From Bradyrhizobium sp. 139 (GTDB lineage Bacteria; Pseudomonadota; Alphaproteobacteria; Rhizobiales; Xanthobacteraceae), in the NCBI RefSeq assembly GCF_023074175.1, contig NZ_JADPKS010000069.1:1-64000 (forward strand): a stretch of DNA of 64,000 nucleotides. The letters run 5' to 3'. Made by a program: the position numbers and the translations under genes. Below the pieces are notes generated by a model. It saw only the letters and a program-made list of their open reading frames with translations. It was not told the origin of the DNA and searched no databases. Below, one piece after another: positions 23,878 to 32,825 of the stretch. Positions within the stretch are counted from its first letter, which is position 1. The number at the start of each line of letters is the position of its first letter.

Positions 23878-24052
23878 GAACGTTAAGTGCCCAGCCCCTG
23901 TCCGGCTTCCCCGAATCAATCAGGGAACATTAACAGGAAAAGTGTGTCACACTTGAATTCCGGGCGTTTGCGGGGGTAGCAAGGCGAGAGCTTATGAGGG
24001 CGGCTCGCTGCCCATCGCGCCAATTGATTCGGCCGTAGTTGACAGGATTTCG

Positions 24053-25420
24053 ATGACCGCCCGCTCCAGCCTCACGATCGTGCTCGCCGCCGGCGAAGGC
24101 ACGCGCATGCGATCGAACCTGCCGAAAGTGCTGCATCCGGTCGCGAGCCAGAGCCTGCTGGCACACGTGCTCGCCGCCGCCCCGAAGGGAACCGGCACCG
24201 CGCTCGCCGTCGTGATCGGCCCCGACCATCAGGCGGTCGCCGACGAGGCGAGGCGCATTCGTCCCGATGCGCTCACCTTCGTGCAGGCAGAACGGCTCGG
24301 CACTGCGCACGCGGTGCTGGCGGCGCGCGAGGCGATTGCGCCGGGCGTCGACGATCTCTTGATTGCCTTCGGCGACACGCCACTGATCTCGGCCGAGACC
24401 TTTGCGCGGCTGCGTGCGCCGCTCGCGAAGGGCGCTGCGATCGCCGCGCTCGGCTTTCGCGCCGCCGACCCCACCGGCTATGGCCGCTTCATCGTCGAGG
24501 CCGACCGCCTGGTCGCGATCCGCGAGCAGACCGATGCCAGCGCAGAAGAGCGCAAGATCGATCTGTGCAATGCCGGCGTGATGGCGATCGACGGGCGCCG
24601 TGCACTCGCCATCCTCGACAAGATCGGCAATGCGAATTCCAAAGGCGAATATTATCTGACGGATGCGGTCGGCATCGTCCGCGAACAGGGATGGGAGGCC
24701 GTGGTGATCGAGACCAGCGAGGACGAAGTGCGCGGCATCAACACCAAGGCGCAGCTCGCCGAGGCAGAAGGCGTGATGCAGGCGCGCTTGCGGAAAGCGG
24801 CGATGGAAGCCGGCGTCACGCTGATCGCGCCCGAGACCGTTTATCTGTCCGCCGACACCGTGTTCGGCAAGGACGTGACGATCGAGCCGTTCGTGGTGCT
24901 CGGTCCGGGCGTGTCGATCGCCGACGGCACGGTGATCCATTCCTTTTCGCATATCGTGCAGACCACGCTCGGCAAGAACGTCTCGATCGGCCCCTATGCG
25001 CGGCTGCGACCCGGCACTTCGCTTGGCGATGGCGCGAAGATCGGCAATTTCGTAGAGACCAAGGCTGCGACGCTGGAAGCCGGGGTCAAGGTCAACCATC
25101 TCTCCTATATCGGAGACACGACAATCGGTGCCAATTCCAACATCGGCGCCGGCACCATCACCTGCAACTACGATGGCTTCAAGAAGCACAAGACGGTGAT
25201 CGGGCAGGGCGCCTTCGTCGGCACCAACTCCTCGCTGGTCGCACCCGTGAAGATCGGCAACGGCGCCTATATCGGCTCGGGTTCGGTGATCACCCGCGAC
25301 GTGCCCGATGATGCGATGGCGCTGGAGCGTAGCCCGCAGACCATCAGGGAAGGCGGCGCTACGCGTTATCGCGAGATGAAGACAAGCGGCAAGAAGGTCG
25401 AGAAGAAGCCGGAGAACTGA
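24053..25420 (+). CDS. glmU: Bifunctional UDP-GlcNAc pyrophosphorylase / GlcN-1-P acetyltransferase
   Basis: The 455-residue GlmU makes UDP-GlcNAc, precursor of peptidoglycan, lipid A and Nod factors. The N-terminal uridylyltransferase has [11 protein letters not shown] (residues 12-22) and AFGDTPLI. The C-terminal left-handed beta-helix acetyltransferase shows hexapeptide repeats and the typical [26 protein letters not shown] and [21 protein letters not shown]. Length is normal. glmS lies 445 bases downstream, so both enzymes of the pathway are side by side. Confidence 0.97.
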   Translation: MTARSSLTIVLAAGEGTRMRSNLPKVLHPVASQSLLAHVLAAAPKGTGTALAVVIGPDHQAVADEARRIRPDALTFVQAERLGTAHAVLAAREAIAPGVDDLLIAFGDTPLISAETFARLRAPLAKGAAIAALGFRAADPTGYGRFIVEADRLVAIREQTDASAEERKIDLCNAGVMAIDGRRALAILDKIGNANSKGEYYLTDAVGIVREQGWEAVVIETSEDEVRGINTKAQLAEAEGVMQARLRKAAMEAGVTLIAPETVYLSADTVFGKDVTIEPFVVLGPGVSIADGTVIHSFSHIVQTTLGKNVSIGPYARLRPGTSLGDGAKIGNFVETKAATLEAGVKVNHLSYIGDTTIGANSNIGAGTITCNYDGFKKHKTVIGQGAFVGTNSSLVAPVKIGNGAYIGSGSVITRDVPDDAMALERSPQTIREGGATRYREMKTSGKKVEKKPEN

Positions 25421-25426
25421 CCGGCG

Positions 25427-25645
25427 CTATTCATCGTCGGAGAATTCCGAAAAGATCGCACGCGTCAGGCGCCAGCCGCGCGGCTTGGCGCGTTTCGCAG
25501 GTTCTCCGGCGATGTGCTTGACGAAAACGGGCTTGCTTTCCTTGCCGCGCTGGGGCGGTGGCCAATGCGCAAGGTGCGTGCCGGTGGTCTCGCTGGCGTG
25601 CGCGGACATCGATGACAGACTTTTGCGGTCGGACGAGCTCTTCAT
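25427..25645 (-). CDS. Small basic hypothetical protein
   Basis: The 72-residue protein converges with glmU, ending six bases from it. ATG 25645 has CCAGGAG upstream. The sequence is rich in Ser, Lys and Pro, with a conserved-looking C-terminus (KRAKPRGWRLTRAIFSEFSDDE). Its position and ribosome binding site support a real gene; function unknown. Confidence 0.55.
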   Translation of the reverse strand: MKSSSDRKSLSSMSAHASETTGTHLAHWPPPQRGKESKPVFVKHIAGEPAKRAKPRGWRLTRAIFSEFSDDE

Positions 25646-25684
25646 GGCCTTACGCTCCTGGCCTGGAATCGTTGGCCAAACTTA

Positions 25685-25713
25685 TTGACAACAAGTTAAT
25701 GCGCGCGGTTTAA
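25685..25713 (+). promoter_or_regulatory. Possible promoter upstream of glmS
   Basis: TTGACA (25685-25690), a 17-base spacer and GTTTAA (25708-25713) form a plausible sigma-70-type promoter about 150 bases before glmS. The spacing is ideal but the -10 is weak. Confidence 0.35.
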
Positions 25714-25865
25714 GGCCGGCCAATTCGACGCAGTCGAAGCCGGAAGCGGACCGGCGCTGTCTCAATCGGCAATAATTATTGAGTAACTGGTTCCTTAGGA
25801 ACTTCGCTAGAAACTACACGCGTCGTTTTGATGATTTTTCGACGGTTTGGGGGATATTGATCCGC

Positions 25866-27692
25866 ATGTGCGGGATTGTCGGCATTCTCGGGCGCGAGCC
25901 GGTTGCAGAGCAATTGGTGGATTCGCTCAAACGTCTTGAATATCGCGGCTACGACTCCGCGGGCGTCGCCACGCTCGAAGGCGAGCAGATCGAGCGCCGC
26001 CGCGCCGAGGGCAAGCTGAAGAATCTGGAGAAGCGGCTGGAAGCCGAGCCGCTCAAGGGCACGACCGGCATCGGTCACACCCGCTGGGCCACTCACGGCA
26101 AGCCGACCGTGAACAATGCGCATCCGCACGCGACCGAGCGCGTCGCCGTCGTTCACAACGGCATCATCGAGAATTTCCGCGAACTGCGCGAGGAGCTCGA
26201 GAAGAAAGGCACGGTGTTCCACACCCAGACCGACACCGAGATCGTGCTGCATGTCGTCGACGATCTGCTCACGCGCGGCAACAAGCCCGTGGAAGCGGTG
26301 AAATTGACGCTGGCGCGGCTGCGCGGCGCGTTCGCGCTCGGCTTCATCTTTGCCGGCGAGGACGACCTGATGATCGGCGCCCGCAACGGCCCGCCGCTCG
26401 CAATCGGCTATGGTGACGGCGAGATGTATCTCGGCTCCGACGCCATCGCGCTCGGCCCGTTCACCGACACGATCAGCTATCTCGAGGACGGCGACTGGGT
26501 CGTGCTAACGCGCAAGAGCGCGACGATCTTCGACAAGGACGGCCACGCGGTCCAGCGCGACAAGATCAGGCATGCCGCCTCGACCTCGCTGGTCGACAAA
26601 GCCAATTACCGCCACTTCATGGCGAAGGAGATCCACGAGCAGCCGGAAGTGGTCGGCCACACGCTGGCGCGCTATGTCGACATGGCGACCGAGCGCGTCT
26701 TGCTGCCGGTCAAGCTTCCGTTCGACTTCAAGAACATCCAGCGCATCAACATCGCCGCTTGCGGCACCGCGAGCTATGCCGGCTTCGTCGCCAAATACTG
26801 GTTCGAGCGTTTTGCACGCGTGCCGGTCGAGGTCGATGTCGCCTCCGAGTTCCGCTACCGCGAGGCGCCCTTGCGCAAGGGCGATCTCGCCATCTTCATC
26901 TCGCAATCGGGCGAGACCGCCGACACGCTGGCGGCGCTGCGCTATGCCAAGGCCGAGGGCGTGCACACGGTGGCCGTCGTCAACGTGCCGACCTCGACGA
27001 TCGCGCGCGAGAGCGAGACCGTGCTGCAAACACTCGCCGGCCCCGAGATCGGCGTCGCCTCGACCAAGGCCTTCACCTGCCAGCTCATGGTGCTGGCTAA
27101 CCTTGCGATTGCGGCCGGCAAGGCCCGCGGCCAACTGTCCGACGAGGACGAGACCAGGCTCGTCCATGGCCTCATCGAGATTCCGCGCCTGATGGCGGAC
27201 GCGCTCACCACCGAGCCCCAGATCGAGAAGCTCGCGCGCGAGATCGCCAAATCGCGCGACGTGCTTTATCTCGGCCGCGGCACCAGCTTTCCGCTTGCGC
27301 TCGAAGGCGCGCTGAAGCTGAAGGAAATCTCCTACATCCACGCCGAGGGCTATGCCGCCGGCGAGCTCAAGCACGGGCCGATCGCGCTGATCGACGAGAC
27401 CATGCCGGTCGTCGTGATCGCGCCCTACGACCGTGTGTTCGAAAAGACCGTCTCCAACATGCAGGAGGTCGCCGCCCGCGGCGGCAGGATCATCCTGATG
27501 ACGGACGCCAAGGGCGCGGCGGAGGCGACCGTCGAGTCCCTCGTCACCATCGTGATGCCTGATATGGCGGCGGCGTTCACGCCGATGGTCTATGCGGTCC
27601 CGGTGCAACTGCTCGCCTATCATGCGGCGGTCATCATGGGCACCGACGTCGACCAGCCGCGCAACCTCGCCAAGTCGGTGACGGTGGAATAG
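25866..27692 (+). CDS. glmS: Glutamine:fructose-6-phosphate aminotransferase
   Basis: The 608-residue GlmS converts fructose-6-phosphate and glutamine to glucosamine-6-phosphate. The start MCGIVGILG (ATG 25866) places Cys at position 2, which becomes the N-terminal nucleophile after Met removal, so in-frame starts upstream are excluded. The glutaminase domain has HTRWATHG, and two SIS domains follow (ACGTASYAGFVAKYWFE; LGRGTSFPLALEGALKLKEISYIHAEGYAAGELKHGP). The C-terminus ends in DQPRNLAKSVTVE, the expected signature. Confidence 0.97.
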   Translation: MCGIVGILGREPVAEQLVDSLKRLEYRGYDSAGVATLEGEQIERRRAEGKLKNLEKRLEAEPLKGTTGIGHTRWATHGKPTVNNAHPHATERVAVVHNGIIENFRELREELEKKGTVFHTQTDTEIVLHVVDDLLTRGNKPVEAVKLTLARLRGAFALGFIFAGEDDLMIGARNGPPLAIGYGDGEMYLGSDAIALGPFTDTISYLEDGDWVVLTRKSATIFDKDGHAVQRDKIRHAASTSLVDKANYRHFMAKEIHEQPEVVGHTLARYVDMATERVLLPVKLPFDFKNIQRINIAACGTASYAGFVAKYWFERFARVPVEVDVASEFRYREAPLRKGDLAIFISQSGETADTLAALRYAKAEGVHTVAVVNVPTSTIARESETVLQTLAGPEIGVASTKAFTCQLMVLANLAIAAGKARGQLSDEDETRLVHGLIEIPRLMADALTTEPQIEKLAREIAKSRDVLYLGRGTSFPLALEGALKLKEISYIHAEGYAAGELKHGPIALIDETMPVVVIAPYDRVFEKTVSNMQEVAARGGRIILMTDAKGAAEATVESLVTIVMPDMAAAFTPMVYAVPVQLLAYHAAVIMGTDVDQPRNLAKSVTVE

Positions 27693-27781
27693 GCAGAAGG
27701 GATATCGGTCGGTCGCTTCGTGGTCTTCCAAAACCTGCTAGAAGACCCTAGCTTGTGTGCTGCGACCGATCTGGAACCCGA

Positions 27782-28552
27782 ATGACCCCCCGCGACGACG
27801 CGCCTGCGCCTCTCGATCCCCTCCCGGAACCGCATACCGGCCTGATGGGCCGCTTCCGCAATTATTTCCTCACCGGCCTCGTCGTGACCGGGCCGATTGC
27901 GATCACGCTGTATCTGGTCTGGTGGTTCGTCACCTGGGTCGATGGCGTGGTGCGGCCGTTCGTGCCGCTGGCCTACCGGCCGGAAACGTACATGCCCTAC
28001 GTCGTTCCCGGCTGGGGACTGATTGTCGCAGTCTTCACCCTGACGCTCCTGGGCTTTCTGACCGCCAATCTGATCGGCCGCACGTTGGTCGATCTCGGCG
28101 AGACCTTCGTCGGCCGCATCCCGGCGGTGCGCGCCATCTATCGCGGTCTGAAGCAAGTGTTCGAGACGCTGTTCTCGGGCAAGGGCTCGAGCTTTCGGAA
28201 AGTAGGCCTGGTCGAGTTTCCCTCGCCCGGCATGTGGTCAATCGTGCTGATCTCGCAGGCACCGAATGAAGAGGTCGCGCGCAGCCTGCCGGGGCAGGAA
28301 GAGCACGTCTCGGTATTCCTGCCGTGCTCGCCGAACCCGACCACCGGTTTCTTCTTCTACGTGCCAAAGAGCAAGATCATCGAGGTCGACATGAGCACCG
28401 AGGATGCCGCGACGCTGATCATGTCAGCCGGCGTCGTGCAACCGGGCTCGGCACCAGATTCGAAGAAGGCCGCAGCGCTTGCGGGCATGGCGAACGCCGC
28501 GCGCATTGCCAACGCCTCAGCGATCCAGCCTCAGCCTGCAAAGGTGGAGTAG
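27782..28552 (+). CDS. DUF502 family membrane protein
   Basis: The 256-residue protein has two transmembrane helices (YFLTGLVVTGPIAITLYLVWWFV; GLIVAVFTLTLLGFLTANLIG), then the family pattern RIPAVRAIYRGLKQVFETLF, VGLVEFPSPGMWSIVLIS, VFLPCSPNPTTGFFFYVPKSKIIEVDMSTEDA and AAT-x-IMSAGVV. DUF502 proteins are widespread inner-membrane proteins without an assigned reaction. ATG 27782 fits the start of homologous proteins. Confidence 0.85.
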   Translation: MTPRDDAPAPLDPLPEPHTGLMGRFRNYFLTGLVVTGPIAITLYLVWWFVTWVDGVVRPFVPLAYRPETYMPYVVPGWGLIVAVFTLTLLGFLTANLIGRTLVDLGETFVGRIPAVRAIYRGLKQVFETLFSGKGSSFRKVGLVEFPSPGMWSIVLISQAPNEEVARSLPGQEEHVSVFLPCSPNPTTGFFFYVPKSKIIEVDMSTEDAATLIMSAGVVQPGSAPDSKKAAALAGMANAARIANASAIQPQPAKVE

Positions 28553-28658
28553 GGCCATTCCTCCGCGGGATGACCGTCGATCACGCGGGGTTTGCCTCTT
28601 CTGCTATTCTCCGGCTGATCTGAGCGCCTCGCTCGGAATTCGACCTGGAGTGTGCACG

Positions 28659-29531
28659 ATGACCAAAATTTTGGCGTCAAAGACCATTGCGATCCTCGCC
28701 CCCGGCGCCATGGGCAGCGCCGTGGCCCGCCGCCTCAGCGAGAACGGTGCACGCGTGCTGACGTCGTTGCAGGGGCGCAGCGAGGCGACGCTGAAGCGCG
28801 CGGCGGACGCCGGCATGATCGGCGCCGAGGACGATGCGATCGCGGAGGCCGACATCATCCTTTCGATCGTGCCGCCGGGCGAAGCGGTAGCGCTGGCTGA
28901 GCGGCTGGCGGCGCTGATCGTCAGGCGCGAGAAGAAGCCGGTCGTCGTCGACTGCAACGCGGTCAATGTCGATACCGTGCGAAGAATCGAGGAGATCATC
29001 GGCTCGGCGCAAGCGCCGTTCGTCGATGGCGGCATCATCGGTTTCCCGCCGCAGCCCGGCAGCAAGAGCCCGGCTTTCTACATGTCCGGCGAGCACGCCA
29101 AGGACGTCGCGGTGCTGAAGGATCTCGGGCTCGACATGCGGGTTGTCGAGGGACCCGTCGGCGCAGCCTCCGCGCTGAAGATGTCCTATGCCGGCATCGT
29201 CAAGGGCCTCGCCGGCATCGGCTCGGCGATGGTGGTCGCGGCAACGAAAGCGGGCGCGGCCGACGCGCTGCGCGACGAACTCGCAATGAGCCAACCCGCG
29301 TTGCTGGCCCGGCTCGAGATCGCGCTGCCGGACATGATCCCAAAGGCCTATCGCTGGGTCGCGGAGATGCGGGAGATTTCAGGATTCCTCGGGCCAGATC
29401 ATCCGGCGAGCCAGATCTACGAAGGCTTTGCGCGCTGGTTTGAGCATCTCGCCGCGGATGCCAATGGCGAGGCGGCGGATGCCGAGCTGATGAAGGCGTT
29501 CGCTGCGCGTATCGCGCAGAAGAAGGCCTAG
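28659..29531 (+). CDS. NAD(P)-dependent beta-hydroxyacid dehydrogenase-like protein
   Basis: The 290-residue protein has an N-terminal Rossmann fold with IAILAPGAMGSAVARRL (GxMG loop), then VPPGEAVALAERLA and PFVDGGIIGFPPQPG, as in 6-phosphogluconate/3-hydroxyisobutyrate dehydrogenase-like proteins. The C-terminal helical half (GAASALKMSYAGIVKGLAGIGSAMV) matches the DUF1932-type domain, and K in LKMSYAG takes the position of the catalytic Lys. The substrate is unknown. ATG 28659 begins the fold directly; the upstream in-frame start overlaps the previous gene. Confidence 0.75.
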   Translation: MTKILASKTIAILAPGAMGSAVARRLSENGARVLTSLQGRSEATLKRAADAGMIGAEDDAIAEADIILSIVPPGEAVALAERLAALIVRREKKPVVVDCNAVNVDTVRRIEEIIGSAQAPFVDGGIIGFPPQPGSKSPAFYMSGEHAKDVAVLKDLGLDMRVVEGPVGAASALKMSYAGIVKGLAGIGSAMVVAATKAGAADALRDELAMSQPALLARLEIALPDMIPKAYRWVAEMREISGFLGPDHPASQIYEGFARWFEHLAADANGEAADAELMKAFAARIAQKKA

Positions 29532-29559
29532 CCGTCCAGTCTGAAGTCACGGCAAAGGA

Positions 29560-30081
29560 TCACTCGCCGTGCACCGAAACGGAATCCAGAAAACCCTGGA
29601 TGTCCCGGTCGCGTCTCAAGCGCACGACCGGGACGTCCGCGCCATGTTGGATGCGCTCGGCCTCGATGACCGGTGAGCGCTCGGTGTCGTAACGCCACGC
29701 TTCCCGCATCAATTTCCAGTCGAACTGTTCCGGACACCCCTCTGGCAAATCGGATCGCCTGTTGTCGCGATCGAAGGCTGAACGCAAGAGAATGCGCCAC
29801 TGACAGAGCCAGCGCGGGCGCTCGATGACGACCAGGGTGTCGGCACGCGCAAGTGACAGATCGAAGGCCAGCCCCGAGAAGCTGCCGTCGACAACCCATT
29901 CGTCGCCGGCGATCGCATCGGCGACACGTGTCCGGAAGCTCGGCTTGTCGGAGGGCTTCCAGCCCGGCCGCCAATAGAGCACGTCGAGATGCACCACCGG
30001 CAATCCAAGCTTTCGCCCGAGCTTGAGGGCGAGGCTTGTCTTTCCGCTTCCCTGAGAGCCGACGACGATGATCCGGCGCAT
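29560..30081 (-). CDS. P-loop kinase-like (FlaR/adenylate-kinase-related) protein
   Basis: The 173-residue protein carries a Walker A loop at residues 8-16 (GSQGSGKTS), followed by LPVVHLDVLYWRPGWKP and WVVDGSFSG. This matches small P-loop proteins often annotated as adenylate kinase or FlaR-like. An Arg-rich segment (RPRWLCQWRILLRSAFDRDNRR) fits the lid. The substrate is unknown. It is convergent with the dehydrogenase-like gene, with 28 bases between. Confidence 0.75.
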   Translation of the reverse strand: MRRIIVVGSQGSGKTSLALKLGRKLGLPVVHLDVLYWRPGWKPSDKPSFRTRVADAIAGDEWVVDGSFSGLAFDLSLARADTLVVIERPRWLCQWRILLRSAFDRDNRRSDLPEGCPEQFDWKLMREAWRYDTERSPVIEAERIQHGADVPVVRLRRDRDIQGFLDSVSVHGE

Positions 30082-30242
30082 GGCCGCAAGGTGTCACGAA
30101 ATCGGCCTGGGGAAAAGGTTGCGCTTTCGTCGCCTTTCTCCGCGAGTCGAACTGGTCGACATGTGCAGAGCTTGTCCAAATCAGGAGGAGACGACACGAA
30201 ACCATTCGTCACTATCTTTGCGGCCGCAGCAGCCGGCTACGC

Positions 30243-32351
30243 CTAACCCGCCCCGATCAGCGGGATCGCCTCGTCCCTTTCGTACAGATACAGTAGGCAC
30301 CTGAGCGCCTCGCCGCGCTCGCCTTTCAACTTCGGATCGTCCTTCAGGATGCGCAGTGCCTCGTCGCGGGCTTGCGTGATGAGCTGGCCGTGCACTTCCG
30401 AACGCGCGATGCGGTAGCCGGGCAGGCCGCTCTGGCGCACGCCGAGCACGTCGCCTTCGCCGCGCAACTTCAAATCCTCCTCGGCGATGCGAAAACCGTC
30501 GGTGGTCTCGCGGATCACCTTCAGCCGCGCCTTCGACATCTCGCCGAGCGGCTCCGAGTAGAGCAGCAGGCAGGTCGAGGCTTCCGAGCCGCGCCCGATG
30601 CGGCCGCGCAGCTGATGCAACTGGGCCAATCCAAATCGTTCGGCGTTCTCGATCACCATGATGGTCGCAGCCGGCACGTCGACGCCGACCTCGACCACGG
30701 TGGTCGCAACCAGAAGGCCGATCTCATGGGCGGCGAACTGGCCCATTACGCGGTCCTTCTCGGTGCCCTTCATCTGGCCGTGAACCAGGCCGACGCGGTC
30801 GCCGAAACGTTTTTGCAGGCTCTCGAAGCGTTTGGTCGCGTTCGTGAGGTGCTCGGTGCCTTCGGCCTCGGATTCATCGACCAACGGGCAGATCCAGTAG
30901 ACCAGCTTGCCGGACTGGAGTGCGCGGCCGATGCTATCGGTGACTTCGTCGAGGCGGCTCATCGATATGGTGCGGGTCTCGATCGGCTGGCGCCCGGCGG
31001 GCTTTTCGCGCAACTCGGAGATGTCCATGTCGCCGAAATAGGTCAGCACCAGCGTGCGCGGGATCGGGGTCGCGCTCAGCACCAGCACGTCGACGGCCTT
31101 GCCCTTCGAGGTCAGCGCGAGGCGTTCGCGCACGCCGAAACGATGCTGCTCGTCGACGACGGCCAGGGCGAGATCGTTGAAGATCACGTCGTCCTGGATC
31201 AGCGCATGGGTGCCGACGAGGAGATTGATTTCGCCCGCTTCAAGTTGCGCCAACAGCTCGCGCCGCTCCTTGCCTTTCTCGCGGCTGGTGAGGATGGCCA
31301 CCCTTAGCCCTGCGCGCTCCGCGAGCGGGGCGATGGTCTTGATGTGCTGCCGCGCCAGGATTTCCGTCGGCGCCATCAGCGCGGACTGCTTGCCGACTTC
31401 GGCGACGGCGGCGGCAGCCAGCAGCGCCACGACGGTCTTGCCCGAGCCGACATCGCCCTGAAGCAGGCGCAGCATGCGCACGGGCTGTTTCAGATCCTCG
31501 GCGATGGCGGCCGCGGCGCTGCGCTGGGATGAGGTCAGGGCATAGGGCAGGGCGTCGATGATCTCATTGCGCAAGTGACCATCGCCGGCATTGCGGACAC
31601 CGGCCGGGCGGCGCAGCTGCGCGCGGATCAGGGCGAGCGCGAGTTGGCCCGCAAGCAATTCGTCGAAGGCGAGGCGCGACCAGTAGGGCTTTTCAGGCAG
31701 GATGTCCGTGAGCTCGACCGGCTGATGCACCCGGCTGAGCGCTTCGGCGATCGGCGGAAAACTGCAGCGCCGCAGCACCTCGGGGCTGATCCATTCCGGC
31801 AAGGCGGGAAGCTTTTGCAGTGCCTGTGCGACCGCGCGGCGGAGCGAACCGAGCGCCAGTCCTTCGGTCAAGGGATAGACGGGGTCGATGCCGGAGAGTT
31901 TTGCGATCGCCTCCTCGTCGAGCACGCGGTCGGGATGCACGATCTGCGGGATGCCGTCATACATCTGGAGTGTGCCCGAGACGTAGCGCCTCTCGCCCAT
32001 CGGCAGCAGTTTTTCGACATAGCCGGGTTTTGCGCGGAAGAAGGTCAGCACGACATCGCCGGTCTCGTCGCTGGCATAAACGAGATACGGCGCGCGCGCA
32101 TTGCGCGGCGGGGGCGGGCGATGGCGATCAACGGTGACCTCCAGCGTCACCATGGTTCCCTGGACGGCGTCGCGGATCTTCGGCCGCGCGCGGCGGTCGA
32201 TGACCTGGCTCGGCAAGTGCAGCAGCAGGTCAACCAGGCGCGGCGTCTCATTGCGGCTGAGCAGATACTGCAGCAGCTTGTCCTGCTTCGGACCGACGCC
32301 GGGCAGGCTGGTCACGGGAGCAAACAGCGGATTGAGCAGGCTGGGGCGCAT
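30243..32351 (-). CDS. recG: ATP-dependent DNA helicase RecG
   Basis: The 702-residue RecG remodels stalled forks and branch-migrates Holliday junctions. The N-terminal wedge domain includes LTSLPGVGPK-like (VTSLPGVGPKQDKLLQYLL). Helicase motifs are complete: LLQGDVGSGKTVVALLA (I), VVDEQHRFGVRERL (II, DEQH), VLSATPIPRTL (III), VATTVVEVGVDVP (V) and LHQLRGRIGRG (VI). Length is typical. It is divergent from sdhE. Confidence 0.96.
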   Translation of the reverse strand: MRPSLLNPLFAPVTSLPGVGPKQDKLLQYLLSRNETPRLVDLLLHLPSQVIDRRARPKIRDAVQGTMVTLEVTVDRHRPPPPRNARAPYLVYASDETGDVVLTFFRAKPGYVEKLLPMGERRYVSGTLQMYDGIPQIVHPDRVLDEEAIAKLSGIDPVYPLTEGLALGSLRRAVAQALQKLPALPEWISPEVLRRCSFPPIAEALSRVHQPVELTDILPEKPYWSRLAFDELLAGQLALALIRAQLRRPAGVRNAGDGHLRNEIIDALPYALTSSQRSAAAAIAEDLKQPVRMLRLLQGDVGSGKTVVALLAAAAVAEVGKQSALMAPTEILARQHIKTIAPLAERAGLRVAILTSREKGKERRELLAQLEAGEINLLVGTHALIQDDVIFNDLALAVVDEQHRFGVRERLALTSKGKAVDVLVLSATPIPRTLVLTYFGDMDISELREKPAGRQPIETRTISMSRLDEVTDSIGRALQSGKLVYWICPLVDESEAEGTEHLTNATKRFESLQKRFGDRVGLVHGQMKGTEKDRVMGQFAAHEIGLLVATTVVEVGVDVPAATIMVIENAERFGLAQLHQLRGRIGRGSEASTCLLLYSEPLGEMSKARLKVIRETTDGFRIAEEDLKLRGEGDVLGVRQSGLPGYRIARSEVHGQLITQARDEALRILKDDPKLKGERGEALRCLLYLYERDEAIPLIGAG

Positions 32352-32534
32352 GAGACGAATCTAGGATCGTTTTAGCTCCTCTTGCCCGGCTTTATGGCGG
32401 GCATCCACGTCTTTTTTGCAGGGACTGCCGTGTGGCGAGCCATGCCAAATCGAGGGCTGACACCGGCGGTCCGAATGGCTATATCACCCCGGCCCGGCAC
32501 GTCCGGGCTTTTGGCGTTTGACTGGATTTGAGAC

Positions 32535-32825
32535 ATGACGGGAACGACACGATCGAGCAACGGGCTGGACGACCGTCGCAAGCGGCTTCTGTTCCGCTGC
32601 TGGCACCGCGGCACGCGCGAGATGGACCTGATTCTCGGCCGCTTCGCGGATGCCGAGATCGGCAATCTGTCCGACGCCGAGCTGACTGAGCTCGAGCGCC
32701 TGCTCGAGGTCAACGATCCCGATCTCTATGCCGCCGTCATCGGCGACAAGGTGCTGCCGGCTGACGTCACCGGCGGTTTGTTTGCCCGCGTCAAGGCGTT
32801 TCCGCTCGCGGATCGTGACGCATGA
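32535..32825 (+). CDS. sdhE: Succinate dehydrogenase flavinylation factor SdhE
   Basis: The 96-residue protein has RRKRLLFRCWHRGTREMDLILGRFAD, the RGxxE motif of the SdhE/SDH5 family that attaches FAD to succinate dehydrogenase, followed by the helical core (LSDAELTELERLLEVNDPDLY). Its stop overlaps the mfd start by four bases (ATGA). recG-sdhE-mfd is a familiar neighbourhood in rhizobia. Confidence 0.93.
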   Translation: MTGTTRSSNGLDDRRKRLLFRCWHRGTREMDLILGRFADAEIGNLSDAELTELERLLEVNDPDLYAAVIGDKVLPADVTGGLFARVKAFPLADRDA